NCBI GenBank assembly: GCA_932294295.1
Contig: OW028575.1
Span: 43,372,753-43,436,752, forward strand
DNA from: Alitta virens
Taxonomy: Eukaryota; Annelida; Polychaeta; Phyllodocida; Nereididae
Length of the DNA: 64,000 nt
Direction: 5' to 3'
This document shows positions 36,001-46,884 of the stretch, piece by piece (within the stretch, counting starts at the first letter, position 1; each line of letters begins with the position of its first letter). The notes under the pieces are model-generated. The model searched no databases. It had not been told where the DNA came from and worked only from the letters and a program-made list of their open reading frames with translations. The position numbers were made by a program, and so were the translations under genes.

Positions 36001-38287
36001 ACACACTGATGGGAGGCTGGTCATTTGCGCTCAGTGATTATTATCAGTTCAACTTTTCATGCTACTTGAACGATCCAAGCACGCAGCGAATCTTTGACGT
36101 GGTTGATCCATATTGTAAGTAAGCTTGTAAAAAAATCCTTCAATTGACTCACAGCAATATTTAACATTCTTATAAGTTATCTCATACATGCTACTTGGCG
36201 CAACATTTTTTCACATTCAACTTCATTGAATTCATAATTTAGTTCTTTGTTGACAGCATACATTGACCGCTTCACCCGGCCTAAGTTTGTAGTCCTGGCA
36301 ACCAGTGATGAGTTCTTCTTGCCAGACGATCCAGCCATGTACTGGGATGAACTTCCAGAGCCAAAATATCTCAAGTTAGTAATGAGAATTAACTTCCATC
36401 TAACCTTACTTAGGTTAACATTACTTGTGTATTTTTTTTTGCGAAAGATGCTGTGTCAATAAAATGTTTCATCTTTAGCCTGCTACCAAATGCCAACCAT
36501 GGAATGGGAACTGTTGAAGGACTGGTTCAAAGATCTATGAGAAGTTTCTGGTATGCCCTGAGAACAGTAAGTTTTCTTTACTCTGTCTTTTTGTACCATG
36601 TACATGCACCATCATTGGCCTTTACTTAAAATAGCTGTAATATTGCTTTCCAGGACTACCCAATGCCTCAGCTTACCTGGGCAAAAGAATACGTGAGTCA
36701 TTTTTTTCAATGTTAAGGTGTTTCGTTTGTGCTTCTTTTTGTCTTTTGAAACTAGTTTTCTGACACAAATTGTAATTGGTTATTTGCAGACTGAGACAGG
36801 AGCTAGGATCATGGCAACAACAGACACAACTCCAGTTGATGTCAGAGTTTGGTGGGCAAGAACAATCAGCACAGAGAGGTCATAATGATTAGTGATTGCA
36901 TCTTAACTTTTGCCATTCTAATTCCTGATCTTAACAGTTTAGCAGCTAGTTTCACAGACATGAAAACTATACTCCAGAGTATGTCATGTGAATGCAGGAC
37001 TCTCATTGGCTGAAGGACAGTCTTAACCAATTAGAGTCCTAGATTCACATGATGGCCTCTGGAGTTTAGTTTCAAAATCTATGATTGGCTGTAGAATATT
37101 CCAAAACAAGAAAAGTCTGAAGTGTGCCTGTAGGTTCTATAGCACAGAAACTATAGTTGTACATGCCTCCTTGCATCCATGCATACCACTGTTGCTGGAA
37201 ATCACACACTTTGTAAATATGGTAAACTGGAAGACCAACTGCCTGGCCTTTCATTTTCTAAGTAAATCAACGGATAGACAATTAGAGACAGTAACAGTAG
37301 CATAATAACCTTGCAGCACATAAGTGAAACCTTGCTGCACATATGTGAGGCTGTTTTGATTGTGAAGTAAATTGCAATGACAAGAATAAAATTGGTTCAA
37401 AATGTATTATATATATATCGAATTGGCAAATTCTTTCTAATGCATTTTGCTTTATATCACAGACGAGATTTCCGATGGGCCAGACTGGATGATGAGGGTT
37501 CTGTTGTTCCACAACCAATTCTATGGAGATCTGATAATGCAACTCAGATTGTAAGATTATACTCCTCCATACCTTTGTCATTGCTTTGACAGCCTACTAT
37601 TGCAGTATAATAACAACCAACTTCACTTTTACAAAAAATAATTTTTGTTTCTTCTCAGAGTGAAAATGTCTTTGTGGCAGAGTATGAAAATCCAGAAGAA
37701 AACACTGGCTGGATTGGATTCTTCATTCAGGTATGATTCAGTTGATGCAAGATATTGTTCTGATGTCATCAACTGCTTCGTCTTGTGGGTATATATCACC
37801 ACCTGTAATTTCCATATGCATGCTGTATGCACTCATGGCCATTTAACTGGACAAAGTGGAATTTCCTGTATAACTAACAAGACTGGTTTGACATGTTTTA
37901 CTTATAATTGCATGATAAAGATCAGAGAATCTTGACAGTATTGGTGATAGCAAAAATCTACTTTATATATAATACAAAATATAACATTTTGAACATTACA
38001 GTCAATTACATTGACTTGGTGACTATACTCAAGAGGCTGAAGGACTTCCTTAAACACTGACAGTTCTGGATTCACATGATGTCCCCTGGAGTTTGGTATC
38101 CAACTCTATGAAATTGGCTGTAAACTCATTCTCTAGTATGGTTAAAAATACTTAACAGGTCAGATACCCTGGTCCAGTAGAAGGAGAGGACTGGGATTTC
38201 ACATTCACTACAGAGATGATGGTGGTGCCACGGGAAGTGCCTTTCGCTCCATGCACTGGATTTGACTGCTGTGGTTCTTTGTTATGA
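33005..38287 (+). CDS. Gene 1: secreted PhoPQ_related/AprA-like alpha/beta-hydrolase, 14 exons, 485 aa
   Basis: Exons: 33005-33191, 33648-33762, 34020-34119, 34517-34630, 35618-35713, 35810-35902, 35985-36114, 36257-36374, 36479-36566, 36654-36692, 36790-36878, 37463-37550, 37659-37730, 38159-38287. All introns are GT-AG, and reading stays open to TGA. Residues 1-17 are a signal peptide, and the family N-terminus TPLDEYVWRPDDSYRWEL follows. GESKRGW places a candidate nucleophile at Ser203. ATSDEFF (Asp296) and PNANHG (His325) are candidate triad partners, inferred from position. The C-terminus has a CTGFDCCG motif. PF10142 includes Salmonella PqaA and Dictyostelium AprA; the animal substrate is unknown. 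I chose the ATG at 33005 over an in-frame ATG at 32966, because the latter would bury the signal peptide and is absent in gene 2. A polyA signal AATAAA is at 38321-38326. Confidence 0.93.
33830..33983. mobile_element. Family A MITE in gene 1 intron 2
   Basis: Degraded ends TACAGCAGATTTCATTGACT and CTCTGAGTGCAGCTGTA around the usual core. The same insertion is present in gene 2 intron 2 (41920-42058), so it was duplicated with the gene. Confidence 0.7.
34339..34430. mobile_element. Family C fragment in gene 1 intron 3
   Basis: Starts CCCAGATAGCATCTGACATC and contains CCAACATC words typical of the family interior. The right end is decayed (GCATGTTATCAGGG). It is absent from the corresponding intron of gene 2. 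Confidence 0.5.
36941..37093. mobile_element. Family A MITE in gene 1 intron 11
   Basis: The core GTCATGTGAATGCAGGACTC pairs with GAGTCCTAGATTCACATGAT. The right end GATTGGCTGTA is intact and the left end decayed. The equivalent in gene 2 is at 45595-45728. Confidence 0.7.
37997..38122. mobile_element. Family A MITE in gene 1 intron 13
   Basis: Ends TACAGTCAATTACATTGACT and CTATGAAATTGGCTGTA. The equivalent in gene 2 intron 13 is at 46557-46682. Confidence 0.75.
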
Positions 38288-38627
38288 AACAAAACTGTAT
38301 AATTGTATTGTTGAATTGAAAATAAATGTGTTGCAAAATAGGTAATGAAAAATGTGTGAGTCCTGTCTAAAGGCTCGGTGATGCATCCACCCATGAAGGG
38401 AAAGCTCACTGTATTCTTCTTTGAGAGTATACTGCTAGCAAAGGAAGTTGACCAGATTAATTCAAAATAAAAGGAGCGGTTCAACTTGTTTTGATGGGGA
38501 AAAGAAATCAAAACACATTCTTGAGCAATGAAAAGCATATCCCCGTTACATTAACTGAGGTGAACCAATCTGGAAGCAAGGTTTTGACCTCCTAATCCTC
38601 CCTTGGTTACCTCCCTTCACCTATACA

Positions 38628-38883
38628 TTAGTTAGTTAGTTAGTGTTATTGTTTAACGCCTCATCAGCACCTGAGTGGGCTATGTAGAGGCTCTCTAGGG
38701 TAAGATTGATTATCTATAGTTGGTAGTAGAAACCAGAAGCATGTAAAAAATCAATAATTGTCTGCGTTGGATAGCTGGAGCAGCTTGTGCAATGCGCACT
38801 GTCCTGTTTTAGCCACTGGGGATAGAGGACTTCAACCCAAGTGTTTCCACCCTCGCCGCGTGGAGGCCCAGGACCTTCGAGGG
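38628..38883 (-). mobile_element. SINE 2, reverse copy with perfect target-site duplication
   Basis: A 12-base duplication TTCACCTATACA lies at 38616-38627 and 38884-38895. The element between reads, on the minus strand, ACCCTCGAAGGTCCTGGGCC through to GATGAGGCGTTAAACAATAA with a (CTAA)n tail. The corresponding site upstream of gene 3 (near 48295) lacks the element, giving an empty site. The insertion therefore followed the segmental duplication. Confidence 0.9.
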
Positions 38884-39145
38884 TTCACCTATACAAAATG
38901 TTTTCGTTATCGACCATGTCACAATTCTAGACTTTTTTAGTATTGGAGACTCGTTCCTTAGGTTATGATGGAGAATGTGAGTATGTTCCCACCTGGTATC
39001 CTGCTTTTGTTTCTGCTTTTAAAATCAATATAATACAGATAATAATAATTATCAAGATAACTGCTTTACCTAAGGATAGCATTGTAGAAAGTGAAGAAGA
39101 TATACGCTGTTCAAGTACTGAACTACTGAATATTGGGCCAAACAA

Positions 39146-39719
39146 ATGGTCCCTCTTTGCCTTATGTTGTTGGCACTGGCTTCTAATGCAAAGTATCTCT
39201 TTCTAATTCCTTTTTTTTTTTCAGTATAACTAATACTGTTTGAAGAACTGGCTGTTCGATCAGGAAGTGTTGTAGCAAACTAAGGCATGTCCCGAATCAA
39301 CCATTGACTCTTTTGGTATGTATCACAGTAAATATTAGATGTCATGCCTAGTCTGCTGATTTTACCCTAACTCTCTTTTTTTTACTTGGAGAGTAAATCC
39401 AAAGTCTTTATGAATTCCTTGGCGTACTCTGTGTTCAACACTGAGTAACCACTAACCAAAGTTTAAGAGTTCAAACCAGTGCCATCATTATGGTTGACTA
39501 TCGCCAAGAACATTTATCATTTATGCATTATTGCAGTGAATTATTGTCATAATGTAAGGTACCTCATTGCATTACACAGTATACACTTACATATTGTTAC
39601 AGAATGATCCACAACTTCGGCCCAGAACAGAAGACGACCTAATTGCATTGAGCCTGGGATGCAGTTTACCGCAACATTTTTCAAAACAAGACTTCGTATT
39701 GACAGGTCCTATGACAAAG
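39146..39719 (+). pseudogene. Truncated copy of gene 3 (exon 1 stub, exon 3, exon 4)
   Basis: The upstream region (38400-39145) and start ATG at 39146 match those of gene 3 (48110-48554). After about 40 coding bases the exon jumps straight into the end of intron 2, removing most of exon 1, intron 1 and exon 2. Exon 3 (39225-39315) has a multi-base deletion and a one-base deletion that shift the frame. Exon 4 (39603-39719) has extra bases at CATTGAGCCTGGG and CAACATTTTTC. Homology to gene 3 continues into intron 4 and stops near 39800; exons 5-14 do not exist here. It therefore looks like the cut-off right end of a tandemly duplicated block, which has decayed further. Confidence 0.88.
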
Positions 39720-39881
39720 GTTTCTCTTTATTTTTACTGAATTATCTTCTCAACATACATGCTGCTAACCATGTAGTAGATGTGCAATAGAATGTGAAAG
39801 TTTTGGTTGTTAGAAAATTTTTCTTTCATCACAGTTACTGATTATTTATCATAAAATTAGCCCTTAATGATGCTGCTATTA

Positions 39882-39963
39882 AATGACCAATGGAGGGGGG
39901 GGGGGGCTATGGGGTTCAGGAATGACCAATGGAGGTGGGGGGGGGGGGGGCTATGGGGTTCAG
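39882..39963 (+). repeat. Duplicated G-rich unit
   Basis: Two copies of AATGACCAATGGAGG, a G run of 11-14, then CTATGGGGTTCAGG lie back to back. It is close to the right limit of homology between the truncated copy and gene 3. Confidence 0.85.
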
Positions 39964-39964
39964 G

Positions 39965-40150
39965 AATGCCAGACAGTGGATATGTGTAGTTAGTGAAATA
40001 TGTCAACATTTGATGTTAGTCAAAATGTATATAATTTTAGCTGCTTGACTAACGTTCTGATAATGATAATAAAGAACATTGCTAGTCATTGTACAAGTAT
40101 AGATCAATAGAGATTGGGCTACTGGAAAAAAAAACTGCAATGAAAAAATC
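39965..40150 (+). repeat. Block inverted relative to 31715-31905
   Basis: Reverse complement of 31715-31905 (AGTGGATATGTG, ATGTTAGTCAAAATGTATAT, TGACTAACGTTCTGATAATG, CAATAGAGATTGGGC). It lies at the junction between the two duplicated gene blocks. Confidence 0.7.
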
Positions 40151-40344
40151 AGCTCGTAAAATGTTAAAGATTGATGGCTGAATTATGTTATGTGTAATTG
40201 GGTTTTGTGTCTGCTATCCTCAACGAGCTCAGCTTATACTACAATTTATACCTTTGGTAGGCCTGTGCTAGCTTGAACCTTCTATACTCACTAGGGTGTA
40301 TACACAGTGTGTAGCCATTTCAGCGCTCCTTTGGTAAAACACTC

Positions 40345-40510
40345 TACAATTGTCATCACGGTCTTATAGGCAAGAACCCATTTACACCAGGGATGGAGTT
40401 CAAGGAGGATCTGCTCAGTTCCTCCATGCCGTGGCTGGGTTTGAAAACATGACCATATGCATGTGAGTCCAACACTTTATCCACCAGACCATGGCACCCA
40501 CATGTTAGAC
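40345..40510 (-). mobile_element. tRNA-like SINE 3, right block
   Basis: Counterpart of 32640-32825 with the same boundaries, somewhat diverged. It marks the left part of the second duplicated block. Confidence 0.65.
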
Positions 40511-40547
40511 ATGGACTGAACGCTAAGCACACAGAAAGTGATACATA

Positions 40548-40944
40548 CAGTTAGTTTCCAAAAATATGGTTGACTCTAGTCAGCTGTAGCAACCTATTCC
40601 TGGCTGTAACTGTAACTGGCCACAGCCAGCCGCTTCCATCTACTTTTACCTTATACTTGGCTTAAACTACCACCAATGAAAAAATATGAACCTTGGTGAA
40701 TGTAAGAAATTTATCTAATATATCATAAATATGTATGTGCAATCGACCTGCATCTTTTCAACAAAATATTACAAATATGCATAACTCTAAACTTATGCAT
40801 CATATGATGCTGCATGTACATTTAGATCCGTATTTGAGTAGCCAGATATAGCCATACAGTGCTGTTTAGTGGCAGATAGCATTGTATAGCAAAAGTTGTC
40901 TAGCTTTGTCTAGCTTCAATTCGACAGGCTGTTTTAAATTAAAC
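40548..40944. mobile_element. Family B element inserted upstream of gene 2
   Basis: Starts CAGTTAGTTTCCAAAAATAT and ends near GGCTGTTTTAAATTAAAC. The left flank AAAGTGATACATA and right flank TATCACC correspond to an uninterrupted AAAGTGATACATATCGCC upstream of gene 1 (near 32845). The insertion therefore followed the block duplication and probably used a TA target. About 100 extra bases near 40740-40830 are absent in the other family B copies. Confidence 0.8.
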
Positions 40945-41007
40945 TATCACCTTTCGAATAAACTGTGTAGCATGATCACCTGTTCTATTTGCTTTTTTAA
41001 TTTTCTC

Positions 41008-41046
41008 TGATAAGATAAATATAATCTATTAGAAAGTTTTAAAAGG
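41008..41046 (+). promoter_or_regulatory. GATA words and TATA-like box of gene 2
   Basis: TGATAAGATAAA followed by TTTAAAAGG at the same distance from the ATG as in gene 1. The third GATA word of gene 1 is changed here (AATATAAT). Confidence 0.35.
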
Positions 41047-41919
41047 TGTAACTAAATAGGTAAATTTTCATCTGGGTGGTACAGAGGCAGAACAATGAGG
41101 TTGGTCTTAGTCTTTTCATTGCTAACACTCGGCGCTATTGCTCGGAGTCGTGACACCACTCCTCTGGACGAATACGTTTGGCGGCCAGATGACAGTTACA
41201 GATGGGAGTTGATTCAAACACAGAGAGGGGAAGAATGCACTTTCTACACACTGTTCCTAATTTCACAGACTTGGTATCCAGGTATCCAAATAAATCATGT
41301 GATAAACAATAACAGTTTATCTAGCTCAATTAGAGCTTTCATAACACCATTTCCACGCATACAGATATATGCATACTTTGCACTAGATAATATAATTATA
41401 TTGTTTCTTGGTGGTAAATTAATTGTAATCATGGAGACTTATAGTCTTACTGACATATGTTGTCATTAAACGAGTACACTGCATTGGATATCGTAGGGTA
41501 GGCCTATTTATGACATAAGTATGCAACTGCAGGCAGACACCTTAATGATAGTGTACACGATATACAACATGTTAAACCAACGTAAATGTAGAACCTATAT
41601 TATATCTTTATTGGTCCTGGGGAAAAAAGTATGAAATAACGAGGTGCTTTATTCCTGAGCATTCGGTTTTATGCTGGAATCACTACTAGGACTCAAAAAC
41701 ATTTGCAGTGAAATCTTTTCATCACTTCTATTTTAGAAAGGCTTCAAGACCACCCCTACTGGTGGCACCATCTCCAAATCGCAGTGCCTTGATAATGTCC
41801 AGTTTCTGGAATTTGGCTCCTTGAGGGTTGAAGGTGGATCCAACACGAGTGGGTGAGATGCAATAGCACATTAATATCTTTTACAGTGTGAAATATTTTT
41901 TACCATTGTATTGCTACTT

Positions 41920-42058
41920 TACAGCAGATTTCATTGATTTGCAAACTAAATGTGGATCTAGGACTCCCATTGGATGAGAGATTGCTTTAGCCAAAGGGAG
42001 TCCTAGATTCACACAATGTCCTCTGGAGTTTAGTTCCAAGTCTCTGAGTGCAGCTGTA
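41920..42058. mobile_element. Family A MITE in gene 2 intron 2
   Basis: Counterpart of 33830-33983, with a small internal deletion. Confidence 0.65.
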
Positions 42059-42589
42059 ACACATACTAACCTTCCACTGGATGTGTGATTGCAGACCACC
42101 GGGCATAGATGAAGACATGGAAATGTTGGCAGTCACATCGGGCACAGTTTTAGCAAAGTTGAGACAGGTTCCTAACCAGCCATTGGTTTTCTTGGTAAGT
42201 TTAAACGTCAGTAGTACAACTTTAAGTAAATATTGATATGTTTAACTGGTGAAATCTGCAATTTGGTAAGGAAGAACTACAGTGAGCCAAAGAATCAATT
42301 CACATAAACATATGGGATAATCTTGTTTATAAAAAATAAATAATTAAAGGACAACAATATACATATTCAGGATGATGAGGAATTGACACCAAGAAGGGAA
42401 GATGACCTGATCGCTTTTACTTGGGACCGATACCGACGTGAACTGTCGGAGGCCGACTTTCTGGCAAGGACACCAATGACAAAGGTTATGTCTCTGTTAA
42501 ACTATTTAGAACTTCTTTTTTTACTTTAATGATGCTCAACCTGTATGGTAGTTTGCACCTATGCTTGGTCTAATTTCTGATAGGGAGCC

Positions 42590-43660
42590 AAGCAGAAATA
42601 AAGCTGGTTCAAAAGTGGCAGCTGTTTTTCAAACTGGCGGTCATAAATGAAAAATATTTAACTTTGGGTGATGTTGATGTTATCACCACAAACTCCTTGT
42701 CAACATTTTAAATTTTTCAGGGCTATGTACAATTTGTTTTGAGTTTGAAGCAGACAGACAAAATGTGACAAGGAAACAAGACACTGAAAAGCATTAAGTC
42801 AATCAAGAAACCCAAACAAAGTTTGCAAATCAAGTAGGCAGTCTAGCCTGCAGTAATCTGGGAACTTGGAAATCCATTCTTTCATGACATCAAAGACTTG
42901 TTGAAACTGGACACCAAGTAATCAGCACAGTTAGTCATGTAAGAGTTTGTCTGCACTTAGCTGACACTGTTTTTGCTGGTTTAAAGAGCATCCTAATCCG
43001 CACAACAACACAAATGTTGTTTTTTCCTAGCAGTTTCTGTGGCAACCAAATTGGAGATTGAGAGACTGGATTTGATCTGGGTCAGGAAAAAATCAACTAT
43101 GTATTCCAGCCCATTAAATTGCCAAGAAACTTGGTCCACTAAAGTCGAAGTGCTTGTTAATTTTACATGCATTTAGTGGATGTGAGGTGGGCGAACCTTT
43201 TGCTTATATCTTGGAGCAGAAGGACATCTCCCAGGAATATTCTGATGTACTTGAACGCTACACTGTTCTTCTTTATGTTCGGACAAGCAGTGCCAAGTCT
43301 GTAAATGAAGCACGTTAAGTTCTCTTCACCCAGAAAAATTTTAAAATGTTCCATCATCACAGGCAGCACTATACCAACATATACTATCTATCAAGGCGCC
43401 TTCGTCTGGGACCAGAGTTTGTCATGTAAGATGATGCACCCTGACCCCACTAACTGGGTTTGGACCAATCCCAACAAATGGCAACTATTATGGAAAACTC
43501 TTCCAGAAGCCAATATTGCTTGCTGAGAACTGATCTCTTGCGGTTGCCAGAAAGAATGTTTAGGATGATGCAAGTGCCGAAAAGCAGCCCTAAGTGGCAC
43601 GGCCTTTTGCAAGTGCAATGCACAATGCGATTCGTAAATAAGGTGGTAACATGTTCGATT
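42590..43660 (+). pseudogene. Decayed mobile-element gene with CXC-type cysteine motif in gene 2 intron 4
   Basis: On the plus strand, broken reading gives FSGCEVGEPFAYILE, then VLERYTVLLYVRTSSAKSVN, EAR and LFTQK. Next comes YQGAFVWDQS, then DPTNWVWTNPNKWQLLW followed by KTLPEANIAC. The last block is ELISCGCQKEC with CKCRKAALSGTAFCKC. This order is a pattern I know from abundant, element-like genes of aquatic invertebrates, with a tesmin/TSO1-like CXC tail. Frameshifts and stops separate the blocks. The corresponding intron of gene 1 has unrelated sequence in its middle. The 5' limit is uncertain. Confidence 0.6.
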
Positions 43661-45594
43661 CATAAGTTCTAGAGACATTGTATCCAAAGCATTTAAATTA
43701 CCTTTCATTTGTTTATACATTAAGTGTATTTACTCTAAATTTAAGTGTTGTATCCTAAAGACATTTTCTAACTGACCGTTAATGATACTTAATTTTCATA
43801 AAATTCCAGATATAGAACTTTAAGACTTGAGGATTGCATATACTGTATATGCAATTACTGTCCTTGTCATTTAAACAAGACTTGGTCCATTAAGCTGCCT
43901 TAGCAGATCCAGAGTTTCTAATATTTGTCATATTCAATGGTATTGTTCACTGTTAAACTTATGCCTGTTTCAATTGCAAATAGAAGTCCACTTTCCTCAT
44001 CTCAAGTTACAAATGGGATAATAAATTACTTTAAGGGTCCTATGAGTCTCTTTTTCATCCATATTATTGATTCTAAATTCATCACAAAATTAGCATATTT
44101 AAATTAAACCCCATACAGTCCTGTAACTTTGCAGAAAATTTCATAATATTATAACAATTTGAAGTTTTTCTATGAATCATTACACATATCTGCCTCACTG
44201 AATTACTGACATTACAGTTCAATGTTCTATAAGTTTATTTTCAGATAATGGATATTATTCTTTTCCATTTAGGCAGTCATTCGAGCCATGGATGCCATCA
44301 CAGAATTCACTTCTGGTCTTGATCTAGGTTTAGATATCAAACAGTACTTTTTGTTTGGAGAGTCTAAGGTAAGACCATTTATTCAAGGCAGTATTTAAAA
44401 TTGTTACCGTATAGGAAAGACTGATTCCTAGAAGCCTTCTCTAATATAAATTTGTCAATTTCAGAGAGGATGGACAACTTGGACAGCAGCTGCAGTGGAC
44501 GATGCCAGAATTGTCGCTTTTGCTCCCATGGTCATGCCCACTCACAAGTTTGTTGATGTAGGTTGCTTCTTAATCATACTGTACCTGTATCAAAATCAGC
44601 TAATATCAATGGTAAGCTTAGACTGATATATTTAGTCCTTCAACTATTATCACACACTGATGGGAGGCTGGTCATTTGCGCTCAATGATTATTATCGGTT
44701 CAACATTTTATGCTACTTGAACGATCCAAGCATACAGCGAATTTTTGATGTCGTTGATCCATATGGTAAGTAAGCTTGTACAAAAAATCATCAATTGACC
44801 CTCAGCAATATTAAACATTCTTATAAGTTAGCACATACGTGTTACTTGGCACAACATTTGTTAACTTTCAACTTCAAATGAATTCATAATTTAGTTTTTT
44901 GCTAACAGTATACATTGACCGCTTCACCCGGCCTAAGTTTGTGGTCCTGGCAACCAATGATGAGTTCTTCTTGCCAGACGATCCTGCCATGTACTGGGAT
45001 GAACTTCCAGAGCCAAAATATCTCAAGTTAGTAATGAGAATTAACTTTCGTCTAACCTTACTTAGGTTTACATACCTTGTGTATTTTATTTTGTTTTTTT
45101 GGGCAAAATTTGCTGCTGTCAATAAAATGTTTCATCTTTAGCCTGCTACCAAATGCCAACCATGGAATGGGAACCGTTGAAGGACTAGTTCAAAGATCTA
45201 TGAGAAGTTTCTGGTATTCCCTGATGACAGTAAGTTTTCTTTACTCTGTCTTTTCATACATGCACCTTCATTGGCTTTTTTTTACTTCATTAATTAGCCA
45301 TAATTGCTTTTCAGGGCTTCCCAATGCCTCAACTGACCTGGACAAAAGTATATGTGAGTCTTTTTTTCCATGTTAGGATGTTTTGTGTGTGTCTGCTTCT
45401 TTTTTGTTTTTTTTAACTAGTTTTTTTACACAAATTGTAATTGGTTATTTGCAGACTGAGACTGGAGCTAGGATCACGGCAACAACAGACACAACTCCAG
45501 TTGATGTCAGAGTTTGGTGGGCAAGAACAATCAGCACAGAGAGGTCATAATAATTAGTGATTACATCCTACATTTGGCAATTCTAATCTTAACA

Positions 45595-45728
45595 GTATAC
45601 TCCAGAGGACATCATGTGAATGCAGGACTCTCATCTATCACTGGCTAAAGGATAGTCTTAGCCAATTAGAGTCCTAGATTCACATGATGGCATATGGAAT
45701 TTAGATTCAATATCTATGATAGGCTGTG
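45595..45728. mobile_element. Family A MITE in gene 2 intron 11
   Basis: Counterpart of 36941-37093. The left end is lost. Confidence 0.6.
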
Positions 45729-46556
45729 GAAAATTCCAAAACAAGAAAAGTCTGAAGTGTGCCTGTAGGTCACATAGCACAGAAACTATGGATGTACAGG
45801 TCTTCTTGTACCCATGCATACCACTGTTGCTGGAAACCACACACTTTGTAAATCAATGGATAGACAATTAGAGACGGTAACCATAGCATATGCCTATTAA
45901 AAACCTTGCTGCACTAATATGTTTGATTGTGAAGTAAATTACAATGACAAGAATAAAATTGGTTCAAAATGCATTATATCTATCAAATTGGTGAGTTATT
46001 TCCAATGCATTTTGATTAATATCACAGATGAGATTTCCGATGGGCCAGACTGGATGATGAGGGTTCTATTGTTCCACAACCAATTCTATGGAGATCTGAT
46101 AATGCAACTCAGATAGTAAGATTATACTCCTCCATATCTCTGTCATTACTTTGACAGCATACTATTGCAGTATGATAACAACCAACATCACTTTTTCAAT
46201 TTCTTTTTTGTTTGTTTCTTCTCAGAATGAAAATGTCTTTGTGGCAGAGTATGAAAATCCAGAAGAAAACACTGGCTTGATTGGATTCTTCATTCAGGTA
46301 TGATTCAGTTGATGCACAATATTGTTCTGATGTCACCAAACTGCTTTGTCTTGTGGATATATATCACCACCCGTAATTTCCATATGCACCACTCATGGTC
46401 ATTCAACTGGACCAAGTGGAATTACCTGTACAACTAACAAGACTGGCTTGACATGTTTTATTTATCATTGCATGATAAAGATCAGAGATTCTTGACAGTA
46501 TTGGTGATAGCACAAATCTACTTTATATATAATACAAAATATAACATTTTGAACAT

Positions 46557-46682
46557 TACAGTCAATTTCATTGACTTGGTGACTATACTCAAGAGGCTGA
46601 AGGACTGCCCTAAACACTGACAGTCCTGGATTCACATGATATCCCCTGGAGTTTGGTTTCCAACTCTATGAAATTGGCTGTA
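46557..46682. mobile_element. Family A MITE in gene 2 intron 13
   Basis: Counterpart of 37997-38122, with ends TACAGTCAATTTCATTGACT and CTATGAAATTGGCTGTA. Confidence 0.75.
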
Positions 46683-46884
46683 AACTCATTCTCTAGTATG
46701 GTTTAAAATATTTATCAGGTCAGATACCCTGGTCCAGTAGAAGGAGAGGACTGGGATTTCACCTTCACTACAGAGATGATGGTGGTGCCACGGGAAGTGC
46801 CTTTTGCTCCATGCAATGGATTTGACTGCTGTGGTTCTTTGATATGAAACAAAACTATAATTGTATTGTTGAATTGAAAATAAA

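Larger units (their letters stand above)
41095..46847 (+). pseudogene. Gene 2: near-identical copy of gene 1 with two disabling lesions
   Basis: Exons match gene 1 one for one: 41095-41281, 41737-41852, 42095-42194, 42371-42484, 44273-44368, 44465-44557, 44636-44765, 44909-45026, 45142-45229, 45315-45353, 45455-45543, 46028-46115, 46226-46297, 46719-46847. Exon 2 is 116 bases instead of 115. An extra base near 41789 (GTGCCTTGAT against GTTCCTGAT in gene 1) shifts the frame and gives an immediate TGA at 41790-41792, so translation would stop after about 80 residues. Independently, exon 12 has TGA at 46029-46031 where genes 1 and 4 have CGA and gene 3 has AGA. All splice sites, the GESKRGW motif, the CCG C-terminus and the polyA signal (46879-46884) remain, so the death is recent. 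Assembly error could explain one lesion but hardly both. Confidence 0.88.

Noticed and set aside
36177..36374. Minus-strand ORFs over exon 8 of genes 1 and 2 (also 44874-45122)
   Set aside because: Antisense shadows of a conserved coding exon, with no independent signal.
38943..39206. 87-codon plus-strand ORF as a separate gene
   Set aside because: It is the leader plus start of the truncated gene-3 copy, read through in another context; the upstream part matches the 5' flank of gene 3.
43391..43720. 109-codon minus-strand ORF in gene 2 intron 4
   Set aside because: The plus strand in other frames shows the recognisable CXC-type element blocks, so the minus frame is a shadow.
41068..46847. 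Gene 2 as a functional gene
   Set aside because: Although splice sites and most exons are intact, a frameshift in exon 2 and an in-frame TGA in exon 12 are both present.
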